Part shown: one piece after another, positions 1 to 7,977 of the stretch
Position numbering within the stretch: the first letter of the stretch is position 1
Layout: every line of letters starts with the position of its first letter
Assembly (NCBI RefSeq): GCF_030065885.1
Contig: NZ_JASJCS010000063.1
Span: 1 to 35,135 of the forward strand
Direction: 5' to 3'
Origin: Ilumatobacter sp.
Lineage (GTDB): Bacteria; Actinomycetota; Acidimicrobiia; Acidimicrobiales; Ilumatobacteraceae
DNA length: 35,135 nucleotides
Notes under the pieces: model-generated
What the model saw: only the letters and a program-made list of their open reading frames with translations
Database searches by the model: none
What the model was told of the DNA's origin: nothing
Made by a program: the position numbers and the translations under genes

Positions 1-1600
1 CCGGCCGGCGCGCCACGACCACGTCGTCCACGTCGAAGAGCACCTCGAACTCGCCACCCGGCCCGGTGAGCTGGGTCAGCAGGTCGCGTTGCGCCTCGCC
101 GACGTGGACGCGGTCGATGACGATGTACTCGATCTCCGACGGGTCGGGCAGCTTGTAGGTGTCGTCGTTGCCCCAGTACGACGGCACCCACGGGTTCGGC
201 CAGTCGTAGATCTGCTCACGGTGCGACAGGTGCGGACCGAGCGCATAGGTGGCGGTGACCGAGACACCGTCGGGCACGAGGTCGACCGCGTCGCGCATCG
301 CCTCGTGACGCGGCACCGGCGTGGCCCACACACCGTCGTTGGCACTGATCGGCGACGGCGACCACGCGATGTTCGTGACGTAGGCGCACACCAGCAGCCA
401 CGGCAACAGGAACCGCTGCACGAACCGGTATCGCCACAACCAGCGGGCACCCTCGATCGAGGCGATCACGATCGGGGCGATCATGACCGCCGTGTACTGG
501 TAGCGGATCGTGCGCGCGTACGGGCTCGCCCCGATCACGCTGGCGAGCGTCTGGGGAACCGCCATCGCGAGCTGCCCGAGCCCGGCGAGCGGCAGGCCGC
601 CCCACGGCAACAGCAGGTCGCGGTAGAAGCGGAGCCGGTCGGGCTGCGTCGCGTCGGAGACGACGCGGTCCGGCCGCGTGATCATCGTCTCCGCGATCTC
701 GAACGTGTCGGCGCCGTACGCGCCGTAGAAGTACCCGATGTAGAACGGCTGCTGGCCCTGGTTGAACCCGGGGATGATCAGGCGCGTGCAGACCGCGTAC
801 CAGACGACGCCCAGCGCCGTGACGCCGAGTGCGATGCGCTGGTCGCGCTTGGTGCCGTCGCCGTCGCGCCGCATCATCCACCACAGGACGATGCCCATGA
901 CGACCACGAGCAGCGCCGTGTCCTCACGGGTGGACAGCGCGAGCAGGAGGGCGACGAAGAACGGCCGCCAACGGCGCTGCATAGCGAACCACCACGCGAA
1001 CAGCAGCGGCGTCACGACCAGGGCCTCGGGATGGAAGTTGGCCCACGAGATCCACTGGATCGGCGCGTACAGCAGGTAGACGATGGCGAAGACCGTGCCG
1101 ATCCAGGGGTTGCCGAGGCGGTCGCGAGCGATCAGGTACGTCGGGATCGCGCCCGCGCCGAGCGCCGTCGCCTGCGCGGCGTACAGGAACGACGGCCCGG
1201 CGCCGAACCAGTAGAAGGGCGCGAACAGCACGGCGATGAGGTTGACGTGGTGGCCCCAGAAGTCGAGCCCTCGCACCGTCACGAACGACTTGCCCCGCGA
1301 CACGAGCCAGAAGCTCTGGTCGTAGATGCCCATGTCGAACGCCCACGTGCCGAAGTTCCGGTGGTGCTGGATGCCGAGGCGCCCGAACACGACCGCGAAG
1401 ATCACGGCGCCGATGAACGTCGTCCACGCTGCGGGATGGGTGGTCCGCAGCGCCGTCAGCGCGGCGTCGGTGCGCTGGGTGACCCAGCCGGGAACGACGT
1501 CGTCGGCGCCGTCGATCACCTCGTCGGCGGGTTCGACCACGTCGTCGCCTGTTCCGGCTCGCTCGTTGCGGTCGGCACCGCTGACGACATCGGTCGACAC
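1..1600 (-). CDS. DUF2079 family integral membrane protein (C-terminus cut by window edge)
   Basis: Predicted polytopic membrane protein of the DUF2079 family, whose members resemble membrane glycosyltransferases; the substrate is unknown. Reading from 1600 down to the edge gives 533 codons without a stop. After a hydrophilic N-terminus of about 60 residues come many hydrophobic segments. Family hallmarks are visible: FDMGIYDQSFWL near the first external loop, then WGHHVNLIAVLFAPFYW, then NFHPEALVVTPLLFAWWF, and STREDTALLVVV, which matches the family's acidic (K/R)ED motif. The soluble C-terminal part runs off the left edge at VVARR. GTG at 1598-1600 is chosen because a TAGCCT -10 box lies 8 bases upstream. 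It is 117 bp downstream of nusB and probably transcribed alone. The family call is sound; the biochemical role is not known. Confidence 0.85.
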   Translation of the reverse strand, partial: MSTDVVSGADRNERAGTGDDVVEPADEVIDGADDVVPGWVTQRTDAALTALRTTHPAAWTTFIGAVIFAVVFGRLGIQHHRNFGTWAFDMGIYDQSFWLVSRGKSFVTVRGLDFWGHHVNLIAVLFAPFYWFGAGPSFLYAAQATALGAGAIPTYLIARDRLGNPWIGTVFAIVYLLYAPIQWISWANFHPEALVVTPLLFAWWFAMQRRWRPFFVALLLALSTREDTALLVVVMGIVLWWMMRRDGDGTKRDQRIALGVTALGVVWYAVCTRLIIPGFNQGQQPFYIGYFYGAYGADTFEIAETMITRPDRVVSDATQPDRLRFYRDLLLPWGGLPLAGLGQLAMAVPQTLASVIGASPYARTIRYQYTAVMIAPIVIASIEGARWLWRYRFVQRFLLPWLLVCAYVTNIAWSPSPISANDGVWATPVPRHEAMRDAVDLVPDGVSVTATYALGPHLSHREQIYDWPNPWVPSYWGNDDTYKLPDPSEIEYIVIDRVHVGEAQRDLLTQLTGPGGEFEVLFDVDDVVVARRP

Positions 1601-1608
1601 GTCGCCCG

Positions 1609-1614
1609 AGGCTA
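1609..1614 (-). promoter_or_regulatory. -10 box (TAGCCT) of the DUF2079 gene
   Basis: TAGCCT on the minus strand, 8 bases before the GTG start at 1600. The spacing suggests a leaderless transcript. No clear -35 or Shine-Dalgarno sequence is seen. Confidence 0.5.
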
Positions 1615-1717
1615 CTGCTGCGGCGGGGAGCGAGTCGGGCAGCGTTGCGATCGAACGCAGACGCCGCCACCGTCAGAGGCGATCGCACATGTCGCGGGCG
1701 AACGCGACGAGGCCGGG

Positions 1718-2122
1718 TCAGGCGGCCGGACGCACCTCGGCGGCGATCGCCGCCAGGACGCCGTTGACGAAGCGGCCCGAGTCGTCGGTGGAGAACCGCT
1801 TCGCGAGCTCGACGGCCTCGTTGAGCACGACGGCGGTCGGCACGTGCGGCCGCTCGAGCAGCTCGAACACGGCCAGCCGCATCACGTTCAGGTCGAGCAC
1901 GGGCATGCGGGCGAGCGTCCACCCTTCGGCCTTGGCGTCGATGCGCTCGTCGAGGGTCTCGATCGCGCGGCCGACGCCGAGCACCAGCTCCTGGGTGAGC
2001 TCGTCGGGTTCGATGACCTGCAGCTCGATCGTCGCGGCCGGGTCGATCCCCTTGGAGTGCGCCTCGTAGAGCAGGTAGAGCGCTCGTTCTCGAGCGTCGG
2101 ATCGCTCGTCGGGCCGCAGCAC
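1718..2122 (-). CDS. nusB: Transcription antitermination factor NusB
   Basis: RNA-binding antitermination factor; with NusE (S10) it binds boxA of rRNA leaders and keeps RNA polymerase processive. At 134 residues it has the normal NusB length. The N-terminal ARERALYLLYEA is the usual basic helix. PTAVVLNEAVELAKRFSTD followed by SGRFVNGVLAAI is the conserved C-terminal block (E-x-V-x-L-A-K-x-F, then F-V-N-G-V-L). The start is GTG at 2120-2122, one base after the efp stop, so it is almost certainly translated from the efp message. efp-nusB adjacency is common in Gram-positive bacteria. Confidence 0.95.
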   Translation of the reverse strand: MLRPDERSDARERALYLLYEAHSKGIDPAATIELQVIEPDELTQELVLGVGRAIETLDERIDAKAEGWTLARMPVLDLNVMRLAVFELLERPHVPTAVVLNEAVELAKRFSTDDSGRFVNGVLAAIAAEVRPAA

Positions 2123-2123
2123 G

Positions 2124-2687
2124 TCAGACCCGGGTCATGTACTCGCCCGAGCGCGTGTCGACCCGGATCCTCTCACCCTGCTCGATGAACAGCGGCACGT
2201 TCACGACCTTGCCCGTCTCGAGCGTCGCCGGCTTCGTGGCGCCGGTCTTGCGGTCGCCCTGCACGCCGGGCTCGGTCTCGGTGATCGTGAGCTCGACGGA
2301 TGCCGGGATCTCGACCCCGATGATCTCGCCCTGGAAGAACGCGACCTGGGCGGTCATGCCCTCGACCAGGTAGTCGGCGACGTCGGCCAGCGTCGCCGGG
2401 GTGACGTTCATCTGCTCGTACGACTCGTTGTTCATGAACACGTAGTCGTCGCCGTCGCGGTACAGGAACTGCATCTCGTCGCGGTTGATGATCGCCTGCT
2501 CGACCTTGATGCCGGCGTTGAACGTGCGATCGAACACGTTGCCGGTCTTGATGTTGCGCAGCTTGGTGCGCACGAACGCGCCGCCCTTGCCGGGCTTGAC
2601 GTGCTGGAACTCGACGACCTGGAACAGACCGTTGTCGAGCTCGAGCGTGATGCCGGTCTTCAGGTCGTTGGTGGTGATGGTGGGCAT
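2124..2687 (-). CDS. efp: Translation elongation factor P
   Basis: EF-P binds between the P and E sites and rescues ribosomes stalled on polyproline stretches. The 187-residue product is standard length with three beta-barrel (KOW/OB) domains. The domain I loop reads [15 protein letters not shown], placing Lys34 at the tip where other bacteria carry a modification. No epmA, epmB or ymfI-like modification gene is in the window. The C-terminal signature is intact ([16 protein letters not shown], then [18 protein letters not shown]). The first 28 bases lie inside the 3' end of the upstream M24 peptidase gene. An AAGGA ribosome-binding site 6 bases before ATG 2687 supports this start over longer in-frame alternatives. 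Confidence 0.97.
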   Translation of the reverse strand: MPTITTNDLKTGITLELDNGLFQVVEFQHVKPGKGGAFVRTKLRNIKTGNVFDRTFNAGIKVEQAIINRDEMQFLYRDGDDYVFMNNESYEQMNVTPATLADVADYLVEGMTAQVAFFQGEIIGVEIPASVELTITETEPGVQGDRKTGATKPATLETGKVVNVPLFIEQGERIRVDTRSGEYMTRV

Positions 2688-3781
2688 GGCGTGTCCTTGG
2701 GCGATGCGGTGAGAACCCGGCAGCCGCCGTCGACGACCTCGACCAGGTCCTCGATCCGGAAACCACCGAAGCCGACACGATAGAGGCCAGGTTCGACGGT
2801 CACGACGTCCCCGGTACGGAGTTCGGTGGTGGCCACGGGGGATTCGAACGGATCCTCGTGGATCATCAACCCGACGCCGTGACCGGTGGAGTGCAGGTAC
2901 CAGTCGGCGTAGCCGGCGATCGCGGCGAGGGAGCGGCACGTCGCGTCGACCTCACGGGCCGGTACACCCGAGGCCACCGCGTCGATCCCGGCGGCCTGGA
3001 TGCCGAGCAGCAGCTCGTACAGCTCGCTCTGCTCGGCGCTCGGTTCGCCGACGACGTAGCTCCGGGTCATGTCGGAGTGGTACCCGTCGACCAGCGCACC
3101 GACGTCGATCACCACCGTGTCGCCCTCGCGGATCCGCCTCGGCCCGGTCTCGTGGTGCGGCCGAGCGGCGTGCTCGGGTCCGCTGGCGACGATCGTGTCG
3201 TAGCTCGGTCCGTCGGCCCCGTGCCGGCGCATGCGGTACTCGAGCTCCATGCGTACGTCGGCTTCGGTCACGCCGTCGCCGAGGGTGGGCGCGACCTCGG
3301 CGAGGGCCGCATCGGCGCAGCGACACGCCTCGGCGATACGGGCGACCTCCCCCTCGTCCTTCACCCGCCGACCGTCGTCGATCAGACCGCGGACCGGACG
3401 GAGCGGCAGCTCGTCGGCGAGCTGCAACCACTCGTCGTGGGTGAGCGCGGCCGGGTCGGCGGCGACGGCGTCGAGGCCGTCGAACGACGCGACGAACGCC
3501 TTGCGCTGCTCGACCCTGTTCGGACCGACGACGATCTCGGCATCGACGCCTGCCTCGGCCAGTTCGTCGGCGGCGCGGTCGCGGTAGCGCCCGTCGGTCA
3601 CGAGGACGAGCCGGTCGGGCAGCAGGGCGACCGATCCGTTCGATCCGGCGAAGCCGGTCAGCCACCGCACGCTCGGCTGGTCGGTGACGACGAGCGCTGT
3701 CGCGTCGTGCTCGGCGAGCCGCTCACGAACCGCGGATGCGCGGCCGGCGTACGAGATCGGCGGGAAGCGGGAGGCGTTCAT
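2660..3781 (-). CDS. M24 family Xaa-Pro aminopeptidase/dipeptidase
   Basis: Metal-dependent peptidase of the pita-bread fold that cleaves next to proline. It has 373 residues: a creatinase-like N-terminal domain (about 1-135) and the M24 catalytic domain (about 140-355). All five metal ligands are visible: Asp226 (VIDVGA), Asp237 (HSDMTRS), His301 (STGHGVG), Glu330 (TVEPGLY) and Glu344 (RIEDLVEV). ATG at 3779-3781 overlaps the aroQ stop by four bases. The 3' end runs 28 bases into efp. The aroQ-pepQ-efp-nusB order is a classic actinobacterial and firmicute arrangement and links proline peptide turnover with EF-P. Whether it acts as an aminopeptidase (PepP) or a dipeptidase (PepQ) cannot be settled from sequence. 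Confidence 0.93.
   Translation of the reverse strand: MNASRFPPISYAGRASAVRERLAEHDATALVVTDQPSVRWLTGFAGSNGSVALLPDRLVLVTDGRYRDRAADELAEAGVDAEIVVGPNRVEQRKAFVASFDGLDAVAADPAALTHDEWLQLADELPLRPVRGLIDDGRRVKDEGEVARIAEACRCADAALAEVAPTLGDGVTEADVRMELEYRMRRHGADGPSYDTIVASGPEHAARPHHETGPRRIREGDTVVIDVGALVDGYHSDMTRSYVVGEPSAEQSELYELLLGIQAAGIDAVASGVPAREVDATCRSLAAIAGYADWYLHSTGHGVGLMIHEDPFESPVATTELRTGDVVTVEPGLYRVGFGGFRIEDLVEVVDGGCRVLTASPKDTPCPPSPPTT
2694..2698 (-). promoter_or_regulatory. Shine-Dalgarno (AAGGA) of efp
   Basis: AAGGA on the minus strand, 6 bases before the efp ATG and inside the coding sequence of the upstream peptidase. It decides the efp start. Confidence 0.7.
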
Positions 3782-4218
3782 GTGGCGAGCTGGTCGGCGA
3801 CGGCCCGTACGGCCAGCTCGTACCCCCGCATGCCGAACCCCATCACCGACCCGCTCGCAACCGGCGCCACGACACTGACGTGCCGCCACGGCTCGCGACG
3901 GTTCGGGTTCGAGATGTGCAGCTCGACGATCGGCCCCTCGAACGCCGCCAGCGCGTCGTGGATCGCCCAGGCGTAGTGCGTGAACGCGCCCGGATTGATG
4001 ATGATCGCGGCGCACCGTCCACGGGCGTGGTGGATGTGCTCGATCAGCTCGCCCTCGTGGTTCGACTGGTGCGCCTCGATCTGCAGGCCCTGCTCGCCGG
4101 CGTGCCGCTCGGCGAACGCGACGTAGTCGTCGAGCGTGGCGGTGCCGTAGATCTCGGGCTCGCGGTCGCCGAGCAGGTTCAGGTTCGGGCCGTGCAGGAG
4201 GAGGACCAGCGAGCTCAC
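3778..4218 (-). CDS. aroQ: 3-dehydroquinate dehydratase, type II
   Basis: Third step of the shikimate pathway: dehydration of 3-dehydroquinate to 3-dehydroshikimate by the small dodecameric type II enzyme. The 146-residue product begins VSSLVLLLHGPNLNLLG, the family N-terminus. It retains REPEIYGTATL with the catalytic tyrosine, INPGAFTHYAWAIHDAL, and ELHISNPNRREPWRHVS with the His-Ile-Ser binding motif. A longer reading from GTG 4227 (149 residues) is possible. I prefer GTG 4216-4218 because a TACCGT -10 box lies 7 bases upstream of it and covers the earlier GTG. It is first in a unit with the M24 peptidase, efp and nusB, and separated by 88 bp from the GNAT gene. Confidence 0.95.
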   Translation of the reverse strand: MSSLVLLLHGPNLNLLGDREPEIYGTATLDDYVAFAERHAGEQGLQIEAHQSNHEGELIEHIHHARGRCAAIIINPGAFTHYAWAIHDALAAFEGPIVELHISNPNRREPWRHVSVVAPVASGSVMGFGMRGYELAVRAVADQLAT

Positions 4219-4225
4219 GCCCGGC

Positions 4226-4231
4226 ACGGTA
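4226..4231 (-). promoter_or_regulatory. -10 box (TACCGT) of aroQ-pepQ-efp-nusB
   Basis: TACCGT on the minus strand, 7 bases before GTG 4218. It would start transcription at or next to that codon, excluding the upstream GTG 4227 as translation start. Confidence 0.5.
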
Positions 4232-4306
4232 GCCGCCGCCGTCGGCCGACCGCCGTCCGGCTCAGGCCGAGCACCGCTCGAACATGGTGCAGGAGGAACC
4301 GGCCAC

Positions 4307-4906
4307 TCAGGCCACCCCGGGCCCTGCCGGCTCGGACGGCGCGTCCGAGCCGGTGCCGCGCTCGGCCCACGTGGCGCGGTGGGCCCGGTAGAGCACGTGC
4401 GGGCGCAGCGGATCCCCCTCCGGCACGCTCGGGTGGTCGAAGTCGCCGTCCGGATCGTGACGGAGACCGATCTTCTCCATCACCCGGCGCGACTTGGTGT
4501 TGGTCGCTGCAGTGAACGAGACCAGCTCGTCGAGGCCGAGCCCGCCGGCGTGCCGAGCCGTGAACGCATGCCGGAGGCACTCGAGCGCTGCTTCGGGAGC
4601 GAACCCCTGACCCCAGTGCTCACTGCGGATCCGCCAGCCGATCTCGACGCCGTCGCGGAACCACGGGACCATCAAGCCCGTGAAGCCGATCGACTCCCCG
4701 TCGAGATCGACGCACCAGAGCCCGAACCCGTGCTCGTCGAACCGGTGCTCGATCCGGTTCATGAACGCATCGGACTCACCGCGGCTCATCGTCTGGCCGA
4801 TCGTCGCCATCACCAGCGGGTCGGAGTTCAGCGCGTGGAACGCCGGACGATCGGCGTCGGTCCACCGGCGGAGCAGCAGCCGCTCGGTGCGGAGCTGGTC
4901 GGTCAC
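4307..4906 (-). CDS. GNAT family N-acetyltransferase (RimJ/RimL-like)
   Basis: Acetyl-CoA-dependent acetyltransferase of the Acetyltransf_3 type, 199 residues. The opening LRTERLLLRRWTDADRPAF and the strand IGFTGLM are typical. WRIRSEHWGQGFAPEAA carries the acetyl-CoA pyrophosphate loop (Q/R-x-x-G-x-G/A, here WGQGFAPEA). ATNTKSRRVMEKIGLR is the conserved C-terminal block. RimJ/RimL-like proteins acetylate ribosomal protein N-termini or small molecules; the substrate here is unknown. GTG 4904-4906 overlaps the aroB stop by four bases (GTGA), so it is translationally coupled to aroB although the family has no known shikimate role. It sits in the aro cluster from which aroK is missing, but a GNAT fold cannot replace a shikimate kinase. 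Confidence 0.88.
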   Translation of the reverse strand: MTDQLRTERLLLRRWTDADRPAFHALNSDPLVMATIGQTMSRGESDAFMNRIEHRFDEHGFGLWCVDLDGESIGFTGLMVPWFRDGVEIGWRIRSEHWGQGFAPEAALECLRHAFTARHAGGLGLDELVSFTAATNTKSRRVMEKIGLRHDPDGDFDHPSVPEGDPLRPHVLYRAHRATWAERGTGSDAPSEPAGPGVA

Positions 4907-5916
4907 GCCATTCGGGCCAGCGCGTCGAGCACCGGCTGATCGTCGACACCGGCGACGACCTCGACGCCGTCGGGCCCGTCGAGCACGAACGTCAACCCGT
5001 CGAGGGCCTTCTTGTCGCGACGCATCAGCTCGAGCAACCGTGCAACCTCGATGCCGGCCGGCAGGTCGGTCGCGAGGCCGTACTCCTCCCCCACCACGGC
5101 GAAGTGCTCGTCGACCCGCTCGACGCCGACGCGGCCGAGCACGTTCGCGAGGTGGGCGGCGAAGATCAACCCGATCGCGACCGCCTCGCCGTGCGCGAGC
5201 CGGTGCTCGGTCGCCGTCTCGAGCGCATGCGCCAGGGTGTGGCCGTAGTTGAGCAGTGCCCGCCGACCGCCCTCGCGCTCGTCGGACGCAACCACCTCGG
5301 CCTTGATCTCGACGCAGCGCGCGATCCGGCTCGTCATGTCGAGCGCCAGCAGGTCGTCCCCGGTCAGGAAGTGGTACTTCGCCATCTCGCCGTACCCGCA
5401 GCGCATCTCGCGGTCCGGCAGCGTGTCGAGGGCGTCGAGATCGCACACGACGCCGCTCGGCTGCCAGAACGCACCCACGAGGTTCTTGCCCTCGGGGAGG
5501 TTGACACCGGTCTTGCCGCCGATCGCGGCGTCGACCATGCCGAGCAGCGTGGTCGCGACGTGCACGACCGGGACGCCCCGGTGGTACGACGCGGCCGCGA
5601 ACCCGGCGACATCGGTGACGAGCCCACCGCCGACGCCGATCACGACGTCGTTGCGGGTGAGACCCATGCGGGCGAACCCGCGACACAGCTCGCCGACGGT
5701 CTCGAGGGTCTTGTGCTGCTCGTCGGCACCGATGTGGAAGACCTCGTGCGGGATGCTCGCAGCGATGTGGAGCGGCACCGTCTCCTGCGTCACCACCGCG
5801 GCGCGCCGGGCACTCCCCGGGAGCAGCGTGCCGAGCTCGGCGGCGGCCCCGCGGCCGACGAGCACCTCGTAGGAGCGGTCGGCGAGCGGCACCCGGACGC
5901 GTCGGATCTCGGTCAT
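4903..5916 (-). CDS. aroB: 3-dehydroquinate synthase
   Basis: NAD- and metal-dependent cyclisation of DAHP to 3-dehydroquinate, the second shikimate step, in the cytosol. 337 residues, slightly short of the usual 345-365. The NAD-binding glycine loop VIGVGGGLVTDVAGFAAA is present, as is TTLLGMVDAAIGGKTGVN. Metal ligands are in CGYGEMAKY (Glu), LLNYGHTLAHALE (His) and HGEAVAIG (His). It starts at ATG 5914-5916, four bases after the aroC stop, and overlaps the following GNAT gene by four bases. In many actinobacteria aroK lies between aroC and aroB; there is no room for it here. Confidence 0.96.
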   Translation of the reverse strand: MTEIRRVRVPLADRSYEVLVGRGAAAELGTLLPGSARRAAVVTQETVPLHIAASIPHEVFHIGADEQHKTLETVGELCRGFARMGLTRNDVVIGVGGGLVTDVAGFAAASYHRGVPVVHVATTLLGMVDAAIGGKTGVNLPEGKNLVGAFWQPSGVVCDLDALDTLPDREMRCGYGEMAKYHFLTGDDLLALDMTSRIARCVEIKAEVVASDEREGGRRALLNYGHTLAHALETATEHRLAHGEAVAIGLIFAAHLANVLGRVGVERVDEHFAVVGEEYGLATDLPAGIEVARLLELMRRDKKALDGLTFVLDGPDGVEVVAGVDDQPVLDALARMA

Positions 5917-5920
5917 CGCG

Positions 5921-7084
5921 CTACAACCCGACGCGGAACGCCTCGGCGTTGCGGACGAACTCGCCGACCGAGTCGCCGCCGAACTTGCGCTGGGCCTCTT
6001 GGGCCAGGACCAGCGCCACCATCGTCTCGGCGACGACGCCCATCGCGGGCACGGCGGTCACGTCGGTGCGCTCCTTGAACGAGACACCCGACTCCTTCGT
6101 CTCGGTGTCGACGGTCTCGAGCGTCGGCCGGTTGAGCGTGGCGAGCGGCTTCATCGCCGCTCGGGCCACGACGAGCTCGCCGTTGGTCATGCCGCCCTCG
6201 AGGCCGCCCGCCAACGTGCTCAGGCGGGCGTAGGTCTCGTTGTCGGCGTCCCACCGGATCGGATCGTGCGCCTGGCTACCGAGTCGGCCCGCCACCTCGA
6301 ACCCGTCGCCGATCTCGACGCCCTTGACGGCCTGGATCGACATCAGCGCCTGCGCGATGAGCGCATCGAGCTTGCGGTCCCAGTGCACGTGCGATCCGAG
6401 TCCGACGGGCACGCCGAACCCGAGGACCTCGACGACGCCCCCGAGCGAGTCACCCTGCTTGGCGGCCGCCTTGATCGCCGCGACCATCGCATCGGTGCCC
6501 GATGCATCGAAGCACCGCACGTCGGACGCGTCGACTGCGGCGAGGTCGTCGGGCGTCGGCCGGACGGCGTCGACCGCGACCCGTGCGTCGCCCATCTGGA
6601 TGACGTGGGAGATCACCTCGATGCCGAGGTACGAGAGCAGCTTCTTGGCCAGCGCGCCCGCTGCGACTCGCGCCGCGGTCTCGCGTGCCGAGGCGCGTTC
6701 GAGGACGTCGCGTGCGTCGGTGAATCCGTACTTCTGCATGCCGGCGAGGTCGGCGTGGCCCGGCCGCACCTGGGTGAGCGGCGCCTTGGTGGCGCCGGGC
6801 GCCGGCGACATCTCGTCGTGCCACTTGTCGGAGCGGAACCACTCGGTGTTCTTGATCTCGATCGCCACCGGCGAACCGAGCGTGCGGCCGTGCCGGACGC
6901 CTCCGATCAGCGTCAGCTCGTCGACTTCGAACTTCTGACGCGGGCCGCGGCCGTAGCCCAGCCGGCGGCGAGCCATCTCGGCCTGGATCTCCTCGACGGT
7001 GATCTCGAGCCCCGCAGGCAAGCCTTCGACGATGACGACGAGCGCCTGGCCGTGCGATTCGCCGGCGGTGAGGAAGCGGAGCAT
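5921..7084 (-). CDS. aroC: Chorismate synthase
   Basis: Final shikimate step: FMN-dependent elimination of phosphate from EPSP to give chorismate. 387 residues, normal length. It starts MLRFLTAGESHGQALVVIVEG, matching the family signature G-E-S-H-G. It has RRRLGYGRGPRQKFEVDE, VRPGHADLAGMQKYGF, the RASARETAARVAAGA block and the C-terminal SGVSFKERTDVTAVPAMGVV. ATG 7082-7084 is supported by a TAGCCT -10 box 7 bases upstream. It leads the aroC-aroB-GNAT unit and is 68 bp downstream of aroE. Confidence 0.97.
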   Translation of the reverse strand: MLRFLTAGESHGQALVVIVEGLPAGLEITVEEIQAEMARRRLGYGRGPRQKFEVDELTLIGGVRHGRTLGSPVAIEIKNTEWFRSDKWHDEMSPAPGATKAPLTQVRPGHADLAGMQKYGFTDARDVLERASARETAARVAAGALAKKLLSYLGIEVISHVIQMGDARVAVDAVRPTPDDLAAVDASDVRCFDASGTDAMVAAIKAAAKQGDSLGGVVEVLGFGVPVGLGSHVHWDRKLDALIAQALMSIQAVKGVEIGDGFEVAGRLGSQAHDPIRWDADNETYARLSTLAGGLEGGMTNGELVVARAAMKPLATLNRPTLETVDTETKESGVSFKERTDVTAVPAMGVVAETMVALVLAQEAQRKFGGDSVGEFVRNAEAFRVGL

Positions 7085-7091
7085 CGGCCGC

Positions 7092-7097
7092 AGGCTA
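7092..7097 (-). promoter_or_regulatory. -10 box (TAGCCT) of aroC-aroB-GNAT
   Basis: TAGCCT on the minus strand, 7 bases before ATG 7084, in the 68-bp gap after aroE. It implies a leaderless aroC message. Confidence 0.5.
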
Positions 7098-7152
7098 CCG
7101 GCGGGCCGCGACGAGCGAACGGCCGGTTCGCACCGAGGGAGCCCCGGTCGGA

Positions 7153-7977
7153 TCAGGCGCGGGCGGCGAGCTCGGCCTCCGCGGCCGCCCGCATCGCTGC
7201 CGGGTCGGGGCGGTGCCCCGTCCACAGCTCTTGCTGGAGGACCGCTTGGTGGACCAGCATGCCGAGCCCGTCGATCGTGTCGGCACCCGCCGTGCGGGCC
7301 GCTCGCAGCAGGGCCGTGTCGAGCGGGTGGTACACGATGTCGGCGACGACGATGCCTGCCCGCAGCAGGCGGGGATCGATCGGCACCTCGTCGGTCCCCA
7401 TCCCGACCGACGTCGTGTTGACCAGCAGCGTCGCCGCGCCGACGTCGTCGAGACCGCCGACCCTCGCCACATCGCTGAGCTCGGCCGCCGACCGGGCTCG
7501 TTCGGTGGTGCGGTTGACGATCGCGACGTCGGCCACGCCGGCGCGACCGAGCGCGTCGATGATCGATCGTGCGGCGGCCCCGGCGCCGAGCACGACCGCG
7601 GTGCTGTGCGTGAGCTCGACCCCGGACGCGATGACCGAGTCGACGAACCCCTGCCCGTCGGTGCTGGCGCCGAACGTCGTGCCGTCGTCGCGCAGCACGA
7701 CGGTGTTGACCGAGGCCAGCGCCGCCGCGGCGTCGTCGACCTCTTCGACCGCCGCGGCCACGTCGGCCTTGTGGGGCATCGTGACCGACAGCCCACCGAT
7801 GCCGAGCGTCCGCATCGCCTCGACGGCGCGTCGAGCGTCACCGGCGGCGACCTCGAAGGCCACCATGGTCCAGTCAGCGCCGGTCGATTCGAAGCCGGCC
7901 CGGTGAATCGCCGGCGAGAGCGAGTGACGAACCGGATCGCCGATGACCGCCGCGAGTCGGGTGCGTGCGGTGATCAT
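7153..7977 (-). CDS. aroE: Shikimate dehydrogenase
   Basis: NADPH-dependent reduction of 3-dehydroshikimate to shikimate. 274 residues, typical length. GDPVRHSLSPAIHRAGF is the shikimate-binding N-terminus (S-x-S pattern). The catalytic lysine is in LSVTMPHKADVA and the paired aspartate in ASTDGQGFVD. The nucleotide-binding loop is AVVLGAGAAARSI followed by IVNRTTERA, the NRT motif that favours NADP. VNTTSVGM and DIVYHPLDT complete the family pattern. ATG 7975-7977 shares one base with the mltG stop (TGATG), so it is coupled to mltG. Confidence 0.95.
   Translation of the reverse strand: MITARTRLAAVIGDPVRHSLSPAIHRAGFESTGADWTMVAFEVAAGDARRAVEAMRTLGIGGLSVTMPHKADVAAAVEEVDDAAAALASVNTVVLRDDGTTFGASTDGQGFVDSVIASGVELTHSTAVVLGAGAAARSIIDALGRAGVADVAIVNRTTERARSAAELSDVARVGGLDDVGAATLLVNTTSVGMGTDEVPIDPRLLRAGIVVADIVYHPLDTALLRAARTAGADTIDGLGMLVHQAVLQQELWTGHRPDPAAMRAAAEAELAARA

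Noticed and set aside
89-2188. Long plus-strand open frame (699 codons) opposite the DUF2079 gene and nusB
   Set aside because: It is arginine/aspartate-rich, has no domain, and lies across two recognised minus-strand genes; it is a mirror of high-GC coding DNA.
4219-4306. Terminator between the GNAT gene and aroQ
   Set aside because: A short GTCGGCCGAC palindrome is present but no stable, distinct stem-loop stands out from the GC-rich background.
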